Part shown: in pieces, positions 46,107-58,250 of the stretch
Layout of the letters: each line of letters begins with the position of its first letter
Position numbering within the stretch: position 1 is the stretch's first letter
From: Symsagittifera roscoffensis
Lineage: Eukaryota; Xenacoelomorpha; Acoela; Convolutidae
Assembly (NCBI RefSeq): GCF_963678635.1
Contig: NC_087064.1
Coordinates: 54,566,338-54,630,337, forward strand
Direction: 5' to 3'
Length of the DNA stretch: 64,000 nt
Notes under the pieces: model-generated
What the model was told of the DNA's origin: nothing
The model's database searches: none
Seen by the model: only the letters and a program-made list of their open reading frames with translations
Made by a program: the position numbers and the translations under genes

Positions 46107-49100
46107 TAGCAGTAATAACATGAACCAATTAAATGTAACAAGACCGCTCGTATCGGGCGAAGGCCTGAATGTTCCGACTGCCTTTTAAGGTCTATGGAGC
46201 AGTAATAACTTGAAATATTTAAACGTAAAAAGACCGCTCGTACCAGTGCGAAGCCCTGATTCTTCCGACTGCTTTTTAAGGTCTAAGGAGCAGTAATAAC
46301 ATGAACCAATTAAATGTAACAAGACCGCTCGTATCAAGGCGAAGCCCCGATTATTCCGACTGCCGTTTAAAGTCTACGGAGCAGTAATAACCTGAATCAA
46401 CTAAATGTAACAAGACCGCTCGTATCGGGCGAAGCCCTGAATGTTCCGACTGCCTTTTAAGGTCTATGGAGCAGTAATAACTTGAAATATTTAAACGTAA
46501 AAAGACCGCTCGTACCAGTGCGAAGCCCTGATTGTTCCGACTGCTTTTTAAGGTCTAAGGAGCAGTAATAACATGAACCAATTAAATGTAACAAGACCGC
46601 TCGTATCAGGGCGAAGCCCCGATTATTCCGACTGCCGTTTAAGGTCTGCGGAGCACTAATAACCTGAATCAACTAAATGTAACAAGACCGCTCGTATCGG
46701 GCGAAGGCCTGAATGTTCCGACTGCCTTTTAAGGTCTATGGAGCAGTAATAACTTGAAATATTTAAACGTAAAAAGACCGCTCCTACCAGTGCGAAGCCC
46801 TGATTGTTCCGACTGCTTTTTAAGGTCTAAGGAGCAGTAATAACATGAACCAATTAAATGTAACAAGACCGCTCGTATCAAGGCGAAGCCCCGATTATTC
46901 CGACTGCCGTTTAAAGTCTACGGAGCAGTAATAACCTGAATCAACTAAATGTAACAAGACCGCTCGTATCGGGCGAAGCCCTGAATGTTCCGACTGCCTT
47001 TTAAGGTCTATGGAGCAGTAATAACATGAAACAATTAAAGGTAACAAGACCGCTCGTACGAGGGCAAAGCCCTGAGTGTTCCGACTGGCTTTTAAGGTCT
47101 ATGGAGCAGTATTAACAGGAAACAATTAAATGTAACAAGACCGCTCGTATCAGGGCGAAGCCGTGAAAGTTTCAACTGCCTTTTAAGGTCTATGGCACAG
47201 TAATAACATGAAACAATTAAATATAACAAGATCGCTCGTATAGGGCGAAGACCTGAATGTTCCGACTGCCTTTGAAAGTCTATGGAACAGTAAAAACATG
47301 AAACATTTAAATGTAACAAGACCGCTCGTACCAGGGCGAAACCCTGAATGTTCCGACAGCCTTTTAAGGTCTAGGGAGCAGTAGTAACTTGAAATGTTTA
47401 AATGTAAAAAGACCGCTTGTGCCGCCAGGGCCAAGCCCTGAATGTTCCGACTGCCTTTTGAGGTCTACGGAGCAGTAATAGCATGAAACAATTGTGTAAC
47501 AGGACCACTCGTAATAGGGCGAAGCCCTGAACATTCCGACTACTTTTTAAGGTCTATGGAGCAGTAAAAACATGAAACAATTAAATGAAACGAGACCGCT
47601 CGTATCAGGGCGAAGTCTTGAATGTTCCGACTATCTTTTAAGTTCTATGGCGCAGTAATAACATGAAACAATTAAATGTAACAAGACCGCTCGTATCAGG
47701 GCGAAGCCCTGAAAGTTTCAACTGCCTTGTAAGGTCTATGGCGCAGTAATAACATGAAACAATTAAATGTAACAAGACCGCTCGTACGAGGGCGAAGCCC
47801 TGAACATTTCGACTGCCTTTTAGGGTCTATGGAATAGTAATAACCTGAAACAACTAAAGGTAGCAAGACTGCTCGTACGAGGGCGAAGCCCCGAATGTTC
47901 CGACTGCCGTTTAAGGTCTACGGAGCAGTAATAACCTGAAACAACTAAATGTAACAAGACCGCTCGTACGAGGGCAAAGCCCTGATTGTTCCGACTGCCT
48001 TTTAAGTTCTATGGAGCAGTAATAACATGAAACAATTAAATGTAACAAGACCGCTCGTATCAGGGCGAAGCCCTGAAAATTCCAACTGCCTTTTAAGGTC
48101 TATGGCGCAGTAATAACATGAAACAATTAAATGTAAAAAGACCGCTCGTACGAGGGCGAAGCCCTGAACTTTCCGACTGCCTTTTAAGGTCTATGGAGTA
48201 GTAATAACATGAAACGATTAAATGAAAGAAGACTCCTCGTACCAGGGCGAAGCCCTGAATGTACCGACTGCCTTTTAAGGTCTATGGAGCAGTAATAACA
48301 TGAAACAATTAAAGGTAACAAGACCGCTCGTACGAGGGCGAAGCGTTGAACATTCCGAGTGCCTTTTAAGATCTATGGAGCAGTAATAGCATGAAATAAT
48401 TAAATGTAACAGGACCACTCGTATTAGGGCGAAGCCCTGAAAATTCCGACTACCTTTTAAGGCCTATGGAGCAGTAAAAACATGAAACAATTAAAAGTAA
48501 CAGGACCACTCGTATTAGGGCGAAGCCCTGAACATTCCGACTACCTTTTAAGGCCTATGGAGCAGTAAAAACATGAAACAATTAAAAGTAACAGGACCAC
48601 TCGTATTAGGGCGAAGCCCTGAACATTCCGACTACCTTTTAAGGTCTATGGAACAGTAAAAACATGAAGAATTCAATTGTAACAAGATCGCTCGTACCAG
48701 GGCGGAGCCCTGAATTTTCCGACAGCCTTTTTAGGTCAAGGGAGCAGTAATAACTTGAAATATTTAAACGTAAAATGACTGCTCGTACCAGGGCGAAGCC
48801 CTGAATGTTCCGACTGCCTTTTGAGGTCTACGGATCAGTAATAGCATGAAACAATTAAATGTAACAGGACCACTTGTAATGGGGCGAAGCCCTGAACAAT
48901 CCGACTACCTTTTAAGGTCTATGGAGCAGTAAAAACATGAAACAATTAAATGTAACGAGGATGCTTGTATCAGGGCGAAGCCCTGATTGTTCCGACTGCC
49001 TTTTGAGGTCTACGGATCAGTAATAGCATGAAACAATTAAATGACACAAGACCGCTCGTATCAGGGCGAAGCCCTGAAAGTTTCAACTGCCTTTTAAGGT

Positions 49101-52100
49101 CTTTGGCGCAATAATAACATGAAACAATTAACTGTAACAAGACCGCTCGTATCAGGGCGAAGCCCTGAAAATTCCGACTACCTTTTAAGGTCTATGGAGC
49201 AGTAAAAACATGAAACAATTAAAAGTAACAGGACCACTCGTATTAGGGCGAAGCCCTGAACATTCCGACTACCTTTTAAGGTCTATGGAGCAGTAAGTAT
49301 ATGAAACAATTAAATGTAACAAGACCGCTCGTATAGGGCGAAGACCTGAAAGTTCCGACTGCCTTTTAAGATCCATGGAACAGTAAAAACATGAAGCATT
49401 CAAATGTAACAAGATCGCTCGTACCAGGGCGGAGCCCTGAATGTTCCGACAGCCTTTATAGGTCAAGGGAGCAGTAATAACTTGAAATATTTAAACGTAA
49501 AAAGACCGCTCGTACCAGGGCGAAGCCCTGAATGTTCCGACTGCCTTTTGAGGTCTACGGATCAGTAAAAGCATGAAACAATTAAATGTAACAGGACCAC
49601 TCGTAATAGGGCGAAGCCCTGAACAATTCGACTACCTTTTAAGGTCTATGGAGCAGTAGAAACATGAAACAATTAAATGTAACGAGACTGCTTGTATCAG
49701 GGCGAAGCCCTGATTGTTCCGACTGCCTTTTGAGGTCTACGGATCAGTAATAGCATGAAACAATTAAAAGTAACAAGACCGCTCGTATCAGGGCGAAGCC
49801 CTGCAAGTTTCAACTGCCTTTTAAGGTCTATGGCGCAATAATAACATGAAACAATTAACTGTAACAAGACCGCTCGTATCAGGGCGAAGCCCTGAAAATT
49901 CCGACTACCTTTTAAACTCTATGGAGCAGTAAAAACATGAAACAATTAAAAGTAACAGGACCACTCGTATTAGGGCGAAGCCCTGAACATTCCGACTACC
50001 TTTTAAGGTCTATGGAGCAGTAAAAAAATGAAACAATTAAATGTAACAAGACCGCTCGTATAGGGCGAAGACCTGAAAGTTCCAACTGCCTTTTAAGGTC
50101 TATGGAACAGTAAAAACATGAAGCATTCAAATGTAACAAGATCGCTCGTACCAGGGAGGAGCCCTGAATGTTCCGACAGCCTTTTACGGTCTAGGGAGCA
50201 GTAATAACTTGAAATATTTAAACGTAAAAAGACCGCTCGTACCAGGGCGAAACCCTGAATGTTCCGACTGCCTTTTGAGGTCTACGGATAAGTAATAGCT
50301 TGAAACAATTAAATGTAACAGGACCACTCGTATTAGGGCGGAGCGCTGAACAATCCGACAACCTTTTAAGGTCTATGGAGCAGTAAAAACATGAAACAAT
50401 TAAATGTAACGAGACCGCTTGTATCAGAGCGAAGTCCTGAATGTTTCGACTAACTTTTAAGTTTTATGGCGCAATAATAACATGAAACATTTCAATGTAA
50501 CAAGACCGCTCGTACGAGGGCGAAGCCCTGAACATTTCGACTGCCTTTTAGGGTCTATGGAATAGTAATAACCTGAAACAACTAAATGTAACATGACCGC
50601 TCGTAGCAGTTCGGAGCCTTGAATGTTCCGACTGCCTTTTAAGGTCTATGGAGCAGTAATAACATGAAACAACTATAGGTAACAAGACCGCTCGTACGAG
50701 GGCAAAACCCTGAATGCTCCGACTGCTTTTTAAGGTCTAAGGAGCAGTATTAACATGAAACAATTAAATTTAACAAATCACTCGTATCAGGGCGAAGCGT
50801 TGAACATTCCGAGTGCCTTTTAAGATCTATGGAGCAGTAATAACCTAAAACAACTAAATGTAGCAAGACCGCTCGTATCAGGGCAAAGCCCCGAATGTAC
50901 CGACTGCCTTTTAAGGTCTACGGAGCAGTAATAACCTGAAACAACTAAATTTAACAAGACCGCTCGTATCGGGCGAAGCCCTGAATGTTCCGACTGCCTT
51001 TTAAGGTCTTTGGAGCAGTAATAACATGAAACAATTAAAGGTAACAAGACCGCTCGTACGAGGGCATAGCCCTGAAAGTTCCGACTGCCTTTTAAGGTCT
51101 ATGGAGCAGAAATAACTGAAAAAATTAAATGTAACAAGACCGCTCATATCAGGGCGAAGCCCTGAAAGTTCCAACTGCCTTTTAAGGTCTATGGCGCAGT
51201 CATAAAATGAAACAATAAATGTAACAAGACCGCTCGTACGAGGGCGAAGCGTTGAACATTTCGACTGCCTTTTAGGGTCTATGGAGTAGTAATAACATGA
51301 AACATTTAAATGAAAAAAGACTGCTCGTACCAGGGCGAAGCCATGAATGTTCGGACTACCTTTCAAAGTCTATGGAGCTGTAATAACATGAAACAATTAA
51401 ATGTAACAAGACCGCTCGTATCAGGGCGAAGCCCTGAAAGTTCCAATTGCCTTTTAAGGTCTATGGCGTAGTAATAACATGAAAAAATTAAATGTAACAA
51501 GACCGCTCGTGTCAGGCAAAGCCCTGAAAGTTCCAACTGCCTTTGAAGTTCTATGGAGACGTAATAAAATGAAACAATTAAATGAAAAAAGACTGCTCGT
51601 ACCAGGGCGAAGCCCTGAATGTACCGACTGTCTTTTAAGGTCTATGGAGCAGTAATAACATGAAACAATTAAAGGTAACAAGACCGCTCGTATCAGGGCG
51701 AAGCGTTGAACACTCCGAGTGCCTTTTAAGATCTATGGAGCAGTAATAACCTGAAACAACTAAATGTAGCAAGACCGCTCGTATCGGGCGAAGCCCTGAA
51801 TGTTCCGACTGCCTTTTAAGGTCTTTGGAGCAATAATAACATGAAACAATTAAAGGCAACAAGACCGCTCGTACCAGGGCGAAGCCATGAATGTTCCGAC
51901 TACCTTTCAAAGTCTATGGAGCTGTAATAACATGAAACAATTAAATGTAACAAGACCGCTCGTATCAGGGCGAAGCCCTGAAAGTTCCAATTGCCTTTTA
52001 AGGTCTATGGCGTAGTAATAACATGAAACAATTAAATGTAACAAGACCGCTCGTGTCAGGGCGAAGCCCTGAAAGTTCCAACTACCTTTGAAGTTCTATG

Positions 52101-53380
52101 GAGACGTAATAACATGAAACAATTAAATGATAAAAGACTGCTCGTATCAGGGCAAAGCCACGAATGTATCGACTGCCTTTTAAGGTCTATGGAGTAGTAA
52201 TAACATGAAACGATTAAATGAAAGAAGACTGCTCGTACCAGGGCGAAGCCCTGAATGTACCGACTGCCTTTTAAGGTCTATGGAGCAGTAAGAATATGAA
52301 ACAATTAAATGTAATAAGACCGCTCGTATAGGGCGAAGACCTGAAAGTTCCGCCTGCCTTTTAAGGTCTATGGAACAGTAAAAACATGAAGCATTCAAAT
52401 GTAACAAGATCGCTCGTACCAGGGCGAAGCCCTGAATGTACCGACTGCCTTTTAAGGTCTATGGAGCAGTAAGAATATGAAACAATTAAATGTAACAAGA
52501 CCGCTCGTATCGGGCGAAGCCCTGAATGTTCCGACTGCCTTTTAAGGTCTTTGGAGCAATAATAACATGAAACAATTAAGGGTAACAAGACCGCTCGTAC
52601 GAGGGCCTAGCCCTGAATGTTCCGACTGCCTTTTAAGGTATATGGAGCAGAAATAACTGAAAAAGTAAATGTAACAAGACCGCTCGTATCAGGGCGAAGC
52701 CCTAAAAGTTCCAACTGCCTTTTAAGGTCTATGGCGCAGTCATAAAATGAAACGTTAAATGTAACAAGACCGCTCGTACGAGGGCAAAGCGTTGAACATT
52801 TCGACTGCCTTTTAGGGTCTATGGAGTAGTAATAACATAAAACATTTAAATGAAAAAAGACTGCTCGTACCAGGGCGAAGCCATGATTATTTCGACTACC
52901 TTTCAAAGTCTATGGAGCTGTAATAACATGAAACAATTAAATGTAACAAGACCGCTCGTATCAGGGCGAATCCCTGAAAGTTCCAATTGCCTTTTAAGGT
53001 CTATGATGTAGTAATAACATGAAACAACTAAATGTAACAAGACCGCTCGTATCAGGGTGAAGCCCTGAAAGTTCCAACTGCCTTTGAAGTTCTATGGCGC
53101 AGTAATATCAAGAAACAATTAAATGTAACAAGATCGCTCGTATAGGGCAAAGACCTGAATGTTCCGACTGCCTTTTAACGTCTATGGAACAGTAAAAACA
53201 TGAAACATTTAAATGTAACAAGACCGCTCGTACCAAGGCAAAACCGCGAATATTCCGACTGCCTTTTAAGGTCTAGGGAGCAGTAAAAACTTGAAACAAT
53301 TAAATATAACAAGACCGGTCGTATCAGGGCAAAGCCCTGAATGTTCCGACTGCCTTTTTAGGTCTATGGAGCGGTAATAA
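46107..53380 (+). repeat. 91-bp satellite array, right of the retrotransposon
   Basis: About 80 units in the same orientation and of the same family as the left array, so one array was split by the retrotransposon. A higher-order period of ~725 bp (8 units) is clear between about 48.6 and 50.3 kb: the AGACCTGAAAGTTCC unit recurs at ~49335 and ~50061, followed each time by the GAAGCATTCAAATG unit. A ~560-bp period of similar blocks is seen at 46.1-47.0 kb. Short minus-strand ORFs recur here for the same phase reason as on the left. No gene is called. Confidence 0.95.
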
Positions 53381-54600
53381 CATGAAAAAATTACTTAAAT
53401 TAAACATTACTTTACTTAAACATTTTTTTTCCCACTTATTACTTTACTTAAACAATTTTTTTCCCAATTCGAGTTTTCTTGTGAAAATCATCCCCCCACA
53501 CGCCATACAAAATACAAAACGGGTAAATTTAATTACAGATACAACAAGACTGCTCGTATCAGGGCGAAGCCTTGAAAATTCCGACTGCCTTTTAACATTT
53601 ATGGAGCAGTAATAACATAAACAACATGAAAAAATTAAATGAAATAAAATAAAATGAAAATATTTTTTTTCTAAAATTTGAAAATTTTTCTATGAAAATC
53701 ATCACCCCACACGCCATATAAAGTGCAAAACAATAGATTTTGCTCCTAGTAACAAATCAATTATGGCAAACAAGCTTCCTTCAATCAACTGGGAATGATT
53801 TTTAAGACGGATAAATCTCCGCTTACGCATTAATAGCGCGAAAATTATCGCGCGTTAATTGTCCCAAATTGGCCAAAATGGCAATCTTTAAACACCCATA
53901 ACATTACAAAAAAATTCACAGGTAAAATAAATTGTAGTTTAAGCTCAGGACAACAATACTTTTTGAGTGATATAAAAAGTTCCGGCAAAAATGGCTTGAT
54001 AAAAAAACGAAATTTGTCTGAAGAAAGAAAACCACCACGAGCACAAAGTTTTCGTTACTTTCGTACAAAAATTGGAACAAAAAATGGAATGAAAAAGAAC
54101 TAACAAAGTTTAATCAAAAGTAACAAATATCTCATCGTAAATGAATCAGTACAGACTATTCATTCTGTCTTTTGTTTCATTATTGTTCTGACTTTTCTAG
54201 TGAAACTAACGGACCATGTGTGATAGGCTAATTAGCCATTTTTGACGGAATTTTTTAAAATCATTCAGAAGATACTGTTGTACTGAGCTGAAATATGAAA
54301 AAATTTTGCACCTGTGATCATTTATTGTAAAGTTATGGGGGTTAAGGATTGCCATTACGGCCAATTTGGGACAATTAATGTGCGATATATTTCGCGCTAT
54401 TAACGCGTAAGCAGAGATTAATTGGCGTGTGGGTGGATCAATTTCGCAAAAAAACTCTCAATTTTCATTTTTATTGTCAATTTAATTTTTTTCACATTTA
54501 ATTTTTGCATGCTGTTACTGCTCCATAGATCTTAAAAAGCAGTCAAAATTTTCAGGGCTTCGCCCTGATACGAGAAGTCTTAAAATTTCTTAAATTTTGT
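53381..54600. mobile_element. Palindromic foldback element with satellite-type termini
   Basis: The forward half (~53545-54090) starts AAGACTGCTCGTATCAGGGC and holds one satellite-type unit, the CCACACGCC block, the GCGCGAAAATTATCGCGC core and GGCCAAAATGGCAATC. After ~100 bp the same blocks return in reverse complement (~54220-54590), ending in TCAGGGCTTCGCCCTGATA. A partial forward copy precedes it (53381-53540), joining directly to the last array unit. No transposase ORF is present, so it is non-autonomous. Confidence 0.85.
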
Positions 54601-55348
54601 TGTTGGTCGGACACTGATTTAGCAAAGAAAGTTTCAGAATTTATGAGTCTCTTTCTTTTTTGCGCTCATTTACTTATTTAATTCATAATTTGATGTTACT
54701 ATAACAAATCACGAGCAAACCGAAACAATTAACTTCCAGAGGGACGTTTTTGAATTTACAGGAACAGTTTTGAAATTAAGTATTGTTTTCATAAAACACG
54801 ACGAAAAAGGATCCCCAGTTTTATGAGCAACTGGAACAAAAATCTTCCAAAAGCAAAACATTTCAATCTGTAATTATTGATAGCTAGGTTGTTTGTCCTT
54901 TTCTCCCAACTTGATACAAAAAATGGAAAGCAAACTAATTGGCTATGGCAAACCAATTTGGTCTTCAATTTTAGACCAGTAAATTTTTCGGGCACCATAA
55001 AATTGACGCTCGGATTCTCAATTTGTCACTTTTTTGTCAATTTTTTGTCATTTGTCATTTTTTTTTTGTCATTTTGTCATTTTTATCATTTGTCAAAATT
55101 GTCACTTTTTTCTTGACTTTGCAAATTGTTGACTAGTTATTTTTTTTAATAAATGCAAAAATCTTCAGAAATTGATATCACTTTAATTAAAATTAGAACA
55201 GGTATGGGTTAAGTTTTTATCTGTATATGAAAAATATCAAGTGTACCAATTATGTATATAAATCACTTTCTTTTTCCTTCGTGTAAAAAGCCACAGTTTA
55301 AGAACTTTTGGTATCAATTTGATAACTCTTGAGAACTATTGTATCATT
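54601..55348. other. Intergenic DNA with a degenerate TTTTGTCA repeat
   Basis: At ~55020-55120 a T-rich stretch contains about nine spaced TTGTCA words, a degenerate microsatellite. No supported gene. The small overlapping ORFs at 54789-55116 follow this repeat. Confidence 0.5.
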
Positions 55349-55806
55349 ATGACACAATTATACAGCGCCTTGAAACTGCAAAAATCATGGTACTTGGTAC
55401 GTTCGCAACTACTCGCTACTGAAGGGCTAGAAGTCCTCAGCGCCGAGTTTTGCCCTATTACTCCTTCGGCCCTGACGCAGTATCGTAACTGGGACATTAT
55501 GCTATTTGAAGCAATACTTATCCTACGCTCAATAGCATATGACAGCAGTCAGTGACATTGGCATGGAACTTCTGCTGACACCTAACTACTTCCTAGTTTT
55601 TGTCTGTAGACTTACACTCCAGAGCAGCCTTGAATGAAACACCTACTCGAAAACTGTCCAACAAGCCATCAAACCGAATAAAAAACATTCTGGACAGGTT
55701 AAAAGTCCGTATACTCAAAAAGCGTGTCCCAACCCTCGCCAAAAAGTTAAATGTACGCAACTTAAGTAAACACTCGGAACGAATGAATTCACGAAAAACA
55801 AATTGA
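55349..55806 (+). CDS. Candidate two-exon gene, unknown product
   Basis: Two open stretches of higher G+C than their surroundings can be joined by a 62-bp intron at 55548-55609. The donor is GTCAGT, a CCTAAC branch-like motif lies 25 bases before a pyrimidine-rich GTCTGTAG acceptor, and the phases match exactly (199 + 197 coding bases, 131 residues plus stop). The second half is strongly basic (KVRILKKRVPTLAKKL). No domain recognised. A further reading frame beyond the stop encodes plausible protein (PRGIWVDCLYRLGW), so it may be part of a longer decayed gene or of a transposon. The true 5' end is unknown. Confidence 0.35.
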
Positions 55807-56526
55807 AAATTTTGCACCACGAGGCATCTGGGTTGATTGCTTATACCGGCTGGGATGGCGTTGCGCGTCCGTGAAATCTTGAAGCAGTTACCAAGAATTT
55901 TAACTGCACCAGGGGCAAAATAACACTTCTTTCATTGTAATCTCACTAAAAACCGGGCTACAACTCAATGTTTTTGATTTTTTGAACTGAGGCCCCCGAA
56001 GATTTTTATAACACGAATCCGTTTCTTATGCTTTATTAAAAATGACTTTTTCCGAACCCAAAATTACATTTCAGATTTCGGGAATGTATTAAATATTAAA
56101 TTAGGACCAAAACTCATATTTCAAAAACATTTAGACCCTAAGACTTTCAAATTCAAATTATTCATGAATATTTTGCGCCCTTTAAGCTTTCGTATTTGAA
56201 GAGTGTACTTCCCCATTTCTTTTAGCAAACTACTTTGTGTTGAACTTGAAAAGAAATCAAAATCAAAAAGCGAACAATTAAAAGTAAGATAGAACAACTT
56301 TTAAAGCTTTTCTGTTTTCTTATTGTATCTGTAATTAAATTTACCCGTTTTCTTTGCTAATTTGCGGCTATACTGTAATTCAAATTCTGATTTTTTTGAA
56401 AGATAAGTGTCTTCAAGATTTTAGTTGACAATGGGTACCAGCAGCTAATGAACTTTTCGTAGACTGACCAGACAACCCCTAACTCTTTTATTTTAATACC
56501 GATCTAAAGCGTTGAACTTGTTTCTA
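55807..56526. other. Intergenic DNA between the candidate gene and ceramide kinase paralogue 2
   Basis: AT-rich. Apart from possible remnants of the candidate gene at 55807-55895, I see nothing supported. Confidence 0.4.
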
Positions 56527-56532
56527 TTTATT
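56527..56532 (-). promoter_or_regulatory. Possible poly(A) signal for ceramide kinase paralogue 2
   Basis: AATAAA on the - strand about 200 bases after the stop codon. Another TTTATT on the + strand at ~56488 would serve equally well. Confidence 0.4.
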
Positions 56533-56729
56533 GATGAAGTTTGATTTCAAATATTGGGTAAAGTTTGAAGAAAAGGCCGTTCCTGTACTGACCGACCGTA
56601 AATTAAATCTATGAAGAAGAAATTATTTTTTAACAAATTCATATCAAAGCTTGAGTTCTGAGTTATTTTCTGGAGGCAAAGTTGATCTGCAATATCTATT
56701 TTTGTACAAAATAACTTCAATCTTCTGGG

Positions 56730-58250
56730 CTACTGAATGCTGCAGCTGCTGCATACATTTCTAGACTGCTGAATCTGCTTGTCCAATAGAGGTTCGGATT
56801 CTGTTCCAAAATCCAGCTCTAGGCCACGTCCAAAATACGTCAGAACTTTCTGGTGACATTGAATTTCAATTGGTTCCTGTTCGATGAATTCCCCGTCCAA
56901 AATGAATCCACTTTTACCAGTTTCGGATTCACTTCCAAAATTGGAAATAAGGATTTTGTTCACACGCATGTTTTCAATAAAATCGAACTCATCTTTTGGG
57001 TTTTCGTGGGCTTTCTTGCCGACTTCTTTCAGCATTTCGCCAACTTCACTCCTTGTGACATCGCGCATTATGTGACAGTCCATTGACCCGTTGCCGAAAC
57101 AACCGAAAGCGGAAGCGCCTCGCGGAGACATCTCGCACTTACTAGTGTGATTATGCAACTGGATTCCAAATATCTTCGGCTCGTGACTTTCTACGCGTTC
57201 CACTTCGTTTTCCGGTGGATCCGAGTTGCAAGTCGGGCAGTCGTGTTTGCATGTGATTGGTTCGTACGGATATGACTGAGTTTTTTGGAGTGCAATTGAA
57301 CATCTATACTTGTTCATTTTCATGATGTATTTCATAAACGCGGCTGAGTAAGCCAGTGTTCCCGGCAACCATTTTTTGTAGCCCTCGCCGTCTCGTATCG
57401 CATCGGCGAAGAATCCGAAAGCTATCATTGTTAGCGAGACGCCCAGAAGCTTCTCGTTTATGTTTTTGACAGACATGATGTCAACTTTTTTGATGTCGCC
57501 GATTAGAATGTGAAGTAAAGCTGTCTCCTTATCGTCCGTTCCGTGCATTGAGTATGAAAAAGTGTTGGCCGTTCCACAAGGAATAGCTGCCACCGGTATG
57601 CTGTTCGGGACAATCTGCGTGTTGTTTTCCGAGCTCAAGATCCCGAGCACGAGCTCGTTGAATGTTCCGTCGCCGCTCAATGACACAATCCCGTCTAGAT
57701 CCGATTCCGAAATTCCCCGACCAACTTCAGTGGCGTCTCCTCGGCATTTCGTGTAGTGAACTTCGTATTTTATGTTCAATTTCCTCAAAATGGGCTCAAT
57801 TTCGAGAGCAAAATGCTTTTTGGCCGAATTATTTCCAGCCTTTGGATTGATTACAAACAGTAGGCTTTTCGGTCTGAAGTACTTCGATAAGTACTTTTCG
57901 ATAATGTCGACCCATTTTGGTAGTAGATTTGATGTCGGGTGAAAAGCTATCTGTAACTCTAACAAACGCCACAGGTAATTTTCGCCTCGGAAAATAAAAT
58001 AGCATGTTAACGTTTGATCTCCATCTGATTTATAGGCTACAAGGTCACTCAACGATTTGGAGAAGTTAAAGCTGTGAGGGGGAGGCGTGATGGAGATAAA
58101 TGACATGAATGATGATGGCTCGTCTAAGGTCACGGAAAAGGTCAAGGTCTTGTAAAAGCAGGTTGGGATTTCTTCATTAGAAATAACTGCAGTAATTTGT
58201 GAAGGTGAGCTAGAGCCCTTCATTGAAGTGTGACTTGTATTCAGCTCCAT
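56730..58250 (-). CDS. Ceramide kinase-like lipid kinase (paralogue 2)
   Basis: 506-residue intronless ORF from the ATG at 58250. An in-frame TAG lies 15 bases upstream and the intervening TTG is not a likely animal start. Residues ~35-120 are a diverged PH-like region. The catalytic core has FVINPKAG (132-139), SGDGT (192-196, where paralogue 1 has GGDGT), PCGTAN (224-229), CxxxCxxC (C334, C338, C341) and LDGE (451-454). FDFIENMRVNK and YFGRGLE match paralogue 1 in place. By eye the cores are roughly 40% identical, so the duplication is old. The family phosphorylates ceramide at membranes using ATP and calcium. The C-terminus again ends in a cysteine cluster (NVCSSCSIQ). The gene faces paralogue 1 across the satellite. 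The ATG context is weak (C at -3). Confidence 0.9.
   Translation of the reverse strand: MELNTSHTSMKGSSSPSQITAVISNEEIPTCFYKTLTFSVTLDEPSSFMSFISITPPPHSFNFSKSLSDLVAYKSDGDQTLTCYFIFRGENYLWRLLELQIAFHPTSNLLPKWVDIIEKYLSKYFRPKSLLFVINPKAGNNSAKKHFALEIEPILRKLNIKYEVHYTKCRGDATEVGRGISESDLDGIVSLSGDGTFNELVLGILSSENNTQIVPNSIPVAAIPCGTANTFSYSMHGTDDKETALLHILIGDIKKVDIMSVKNINEKLLGVSLTMIAFGFFADAIRDGEGYKKWLPGTLAYSAAFMKYIMKMNKYRCSIALQKTQSYPYEPITCKHDCPTCNSDPPENEVERVESHEPKIFGIQLHNHTSKCEMSPRGASAFGCFGNGSMDCHIMRDVTRSEVGEMLKEVGKKAHENPKDEFDFIENMRVNKILISNFGSESETGKSGFILDGEFIEQEPIEIQCHQKVLTYFGRGLELDFGTESEPLLDKQIQQSRNVCSSCSIQ

Noticed and set aside
46457-52906. The same family of short ORFs in the right array
   Set aside because: Same satellite artefact. 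No codon-level conservation beyond the DNA repeat.
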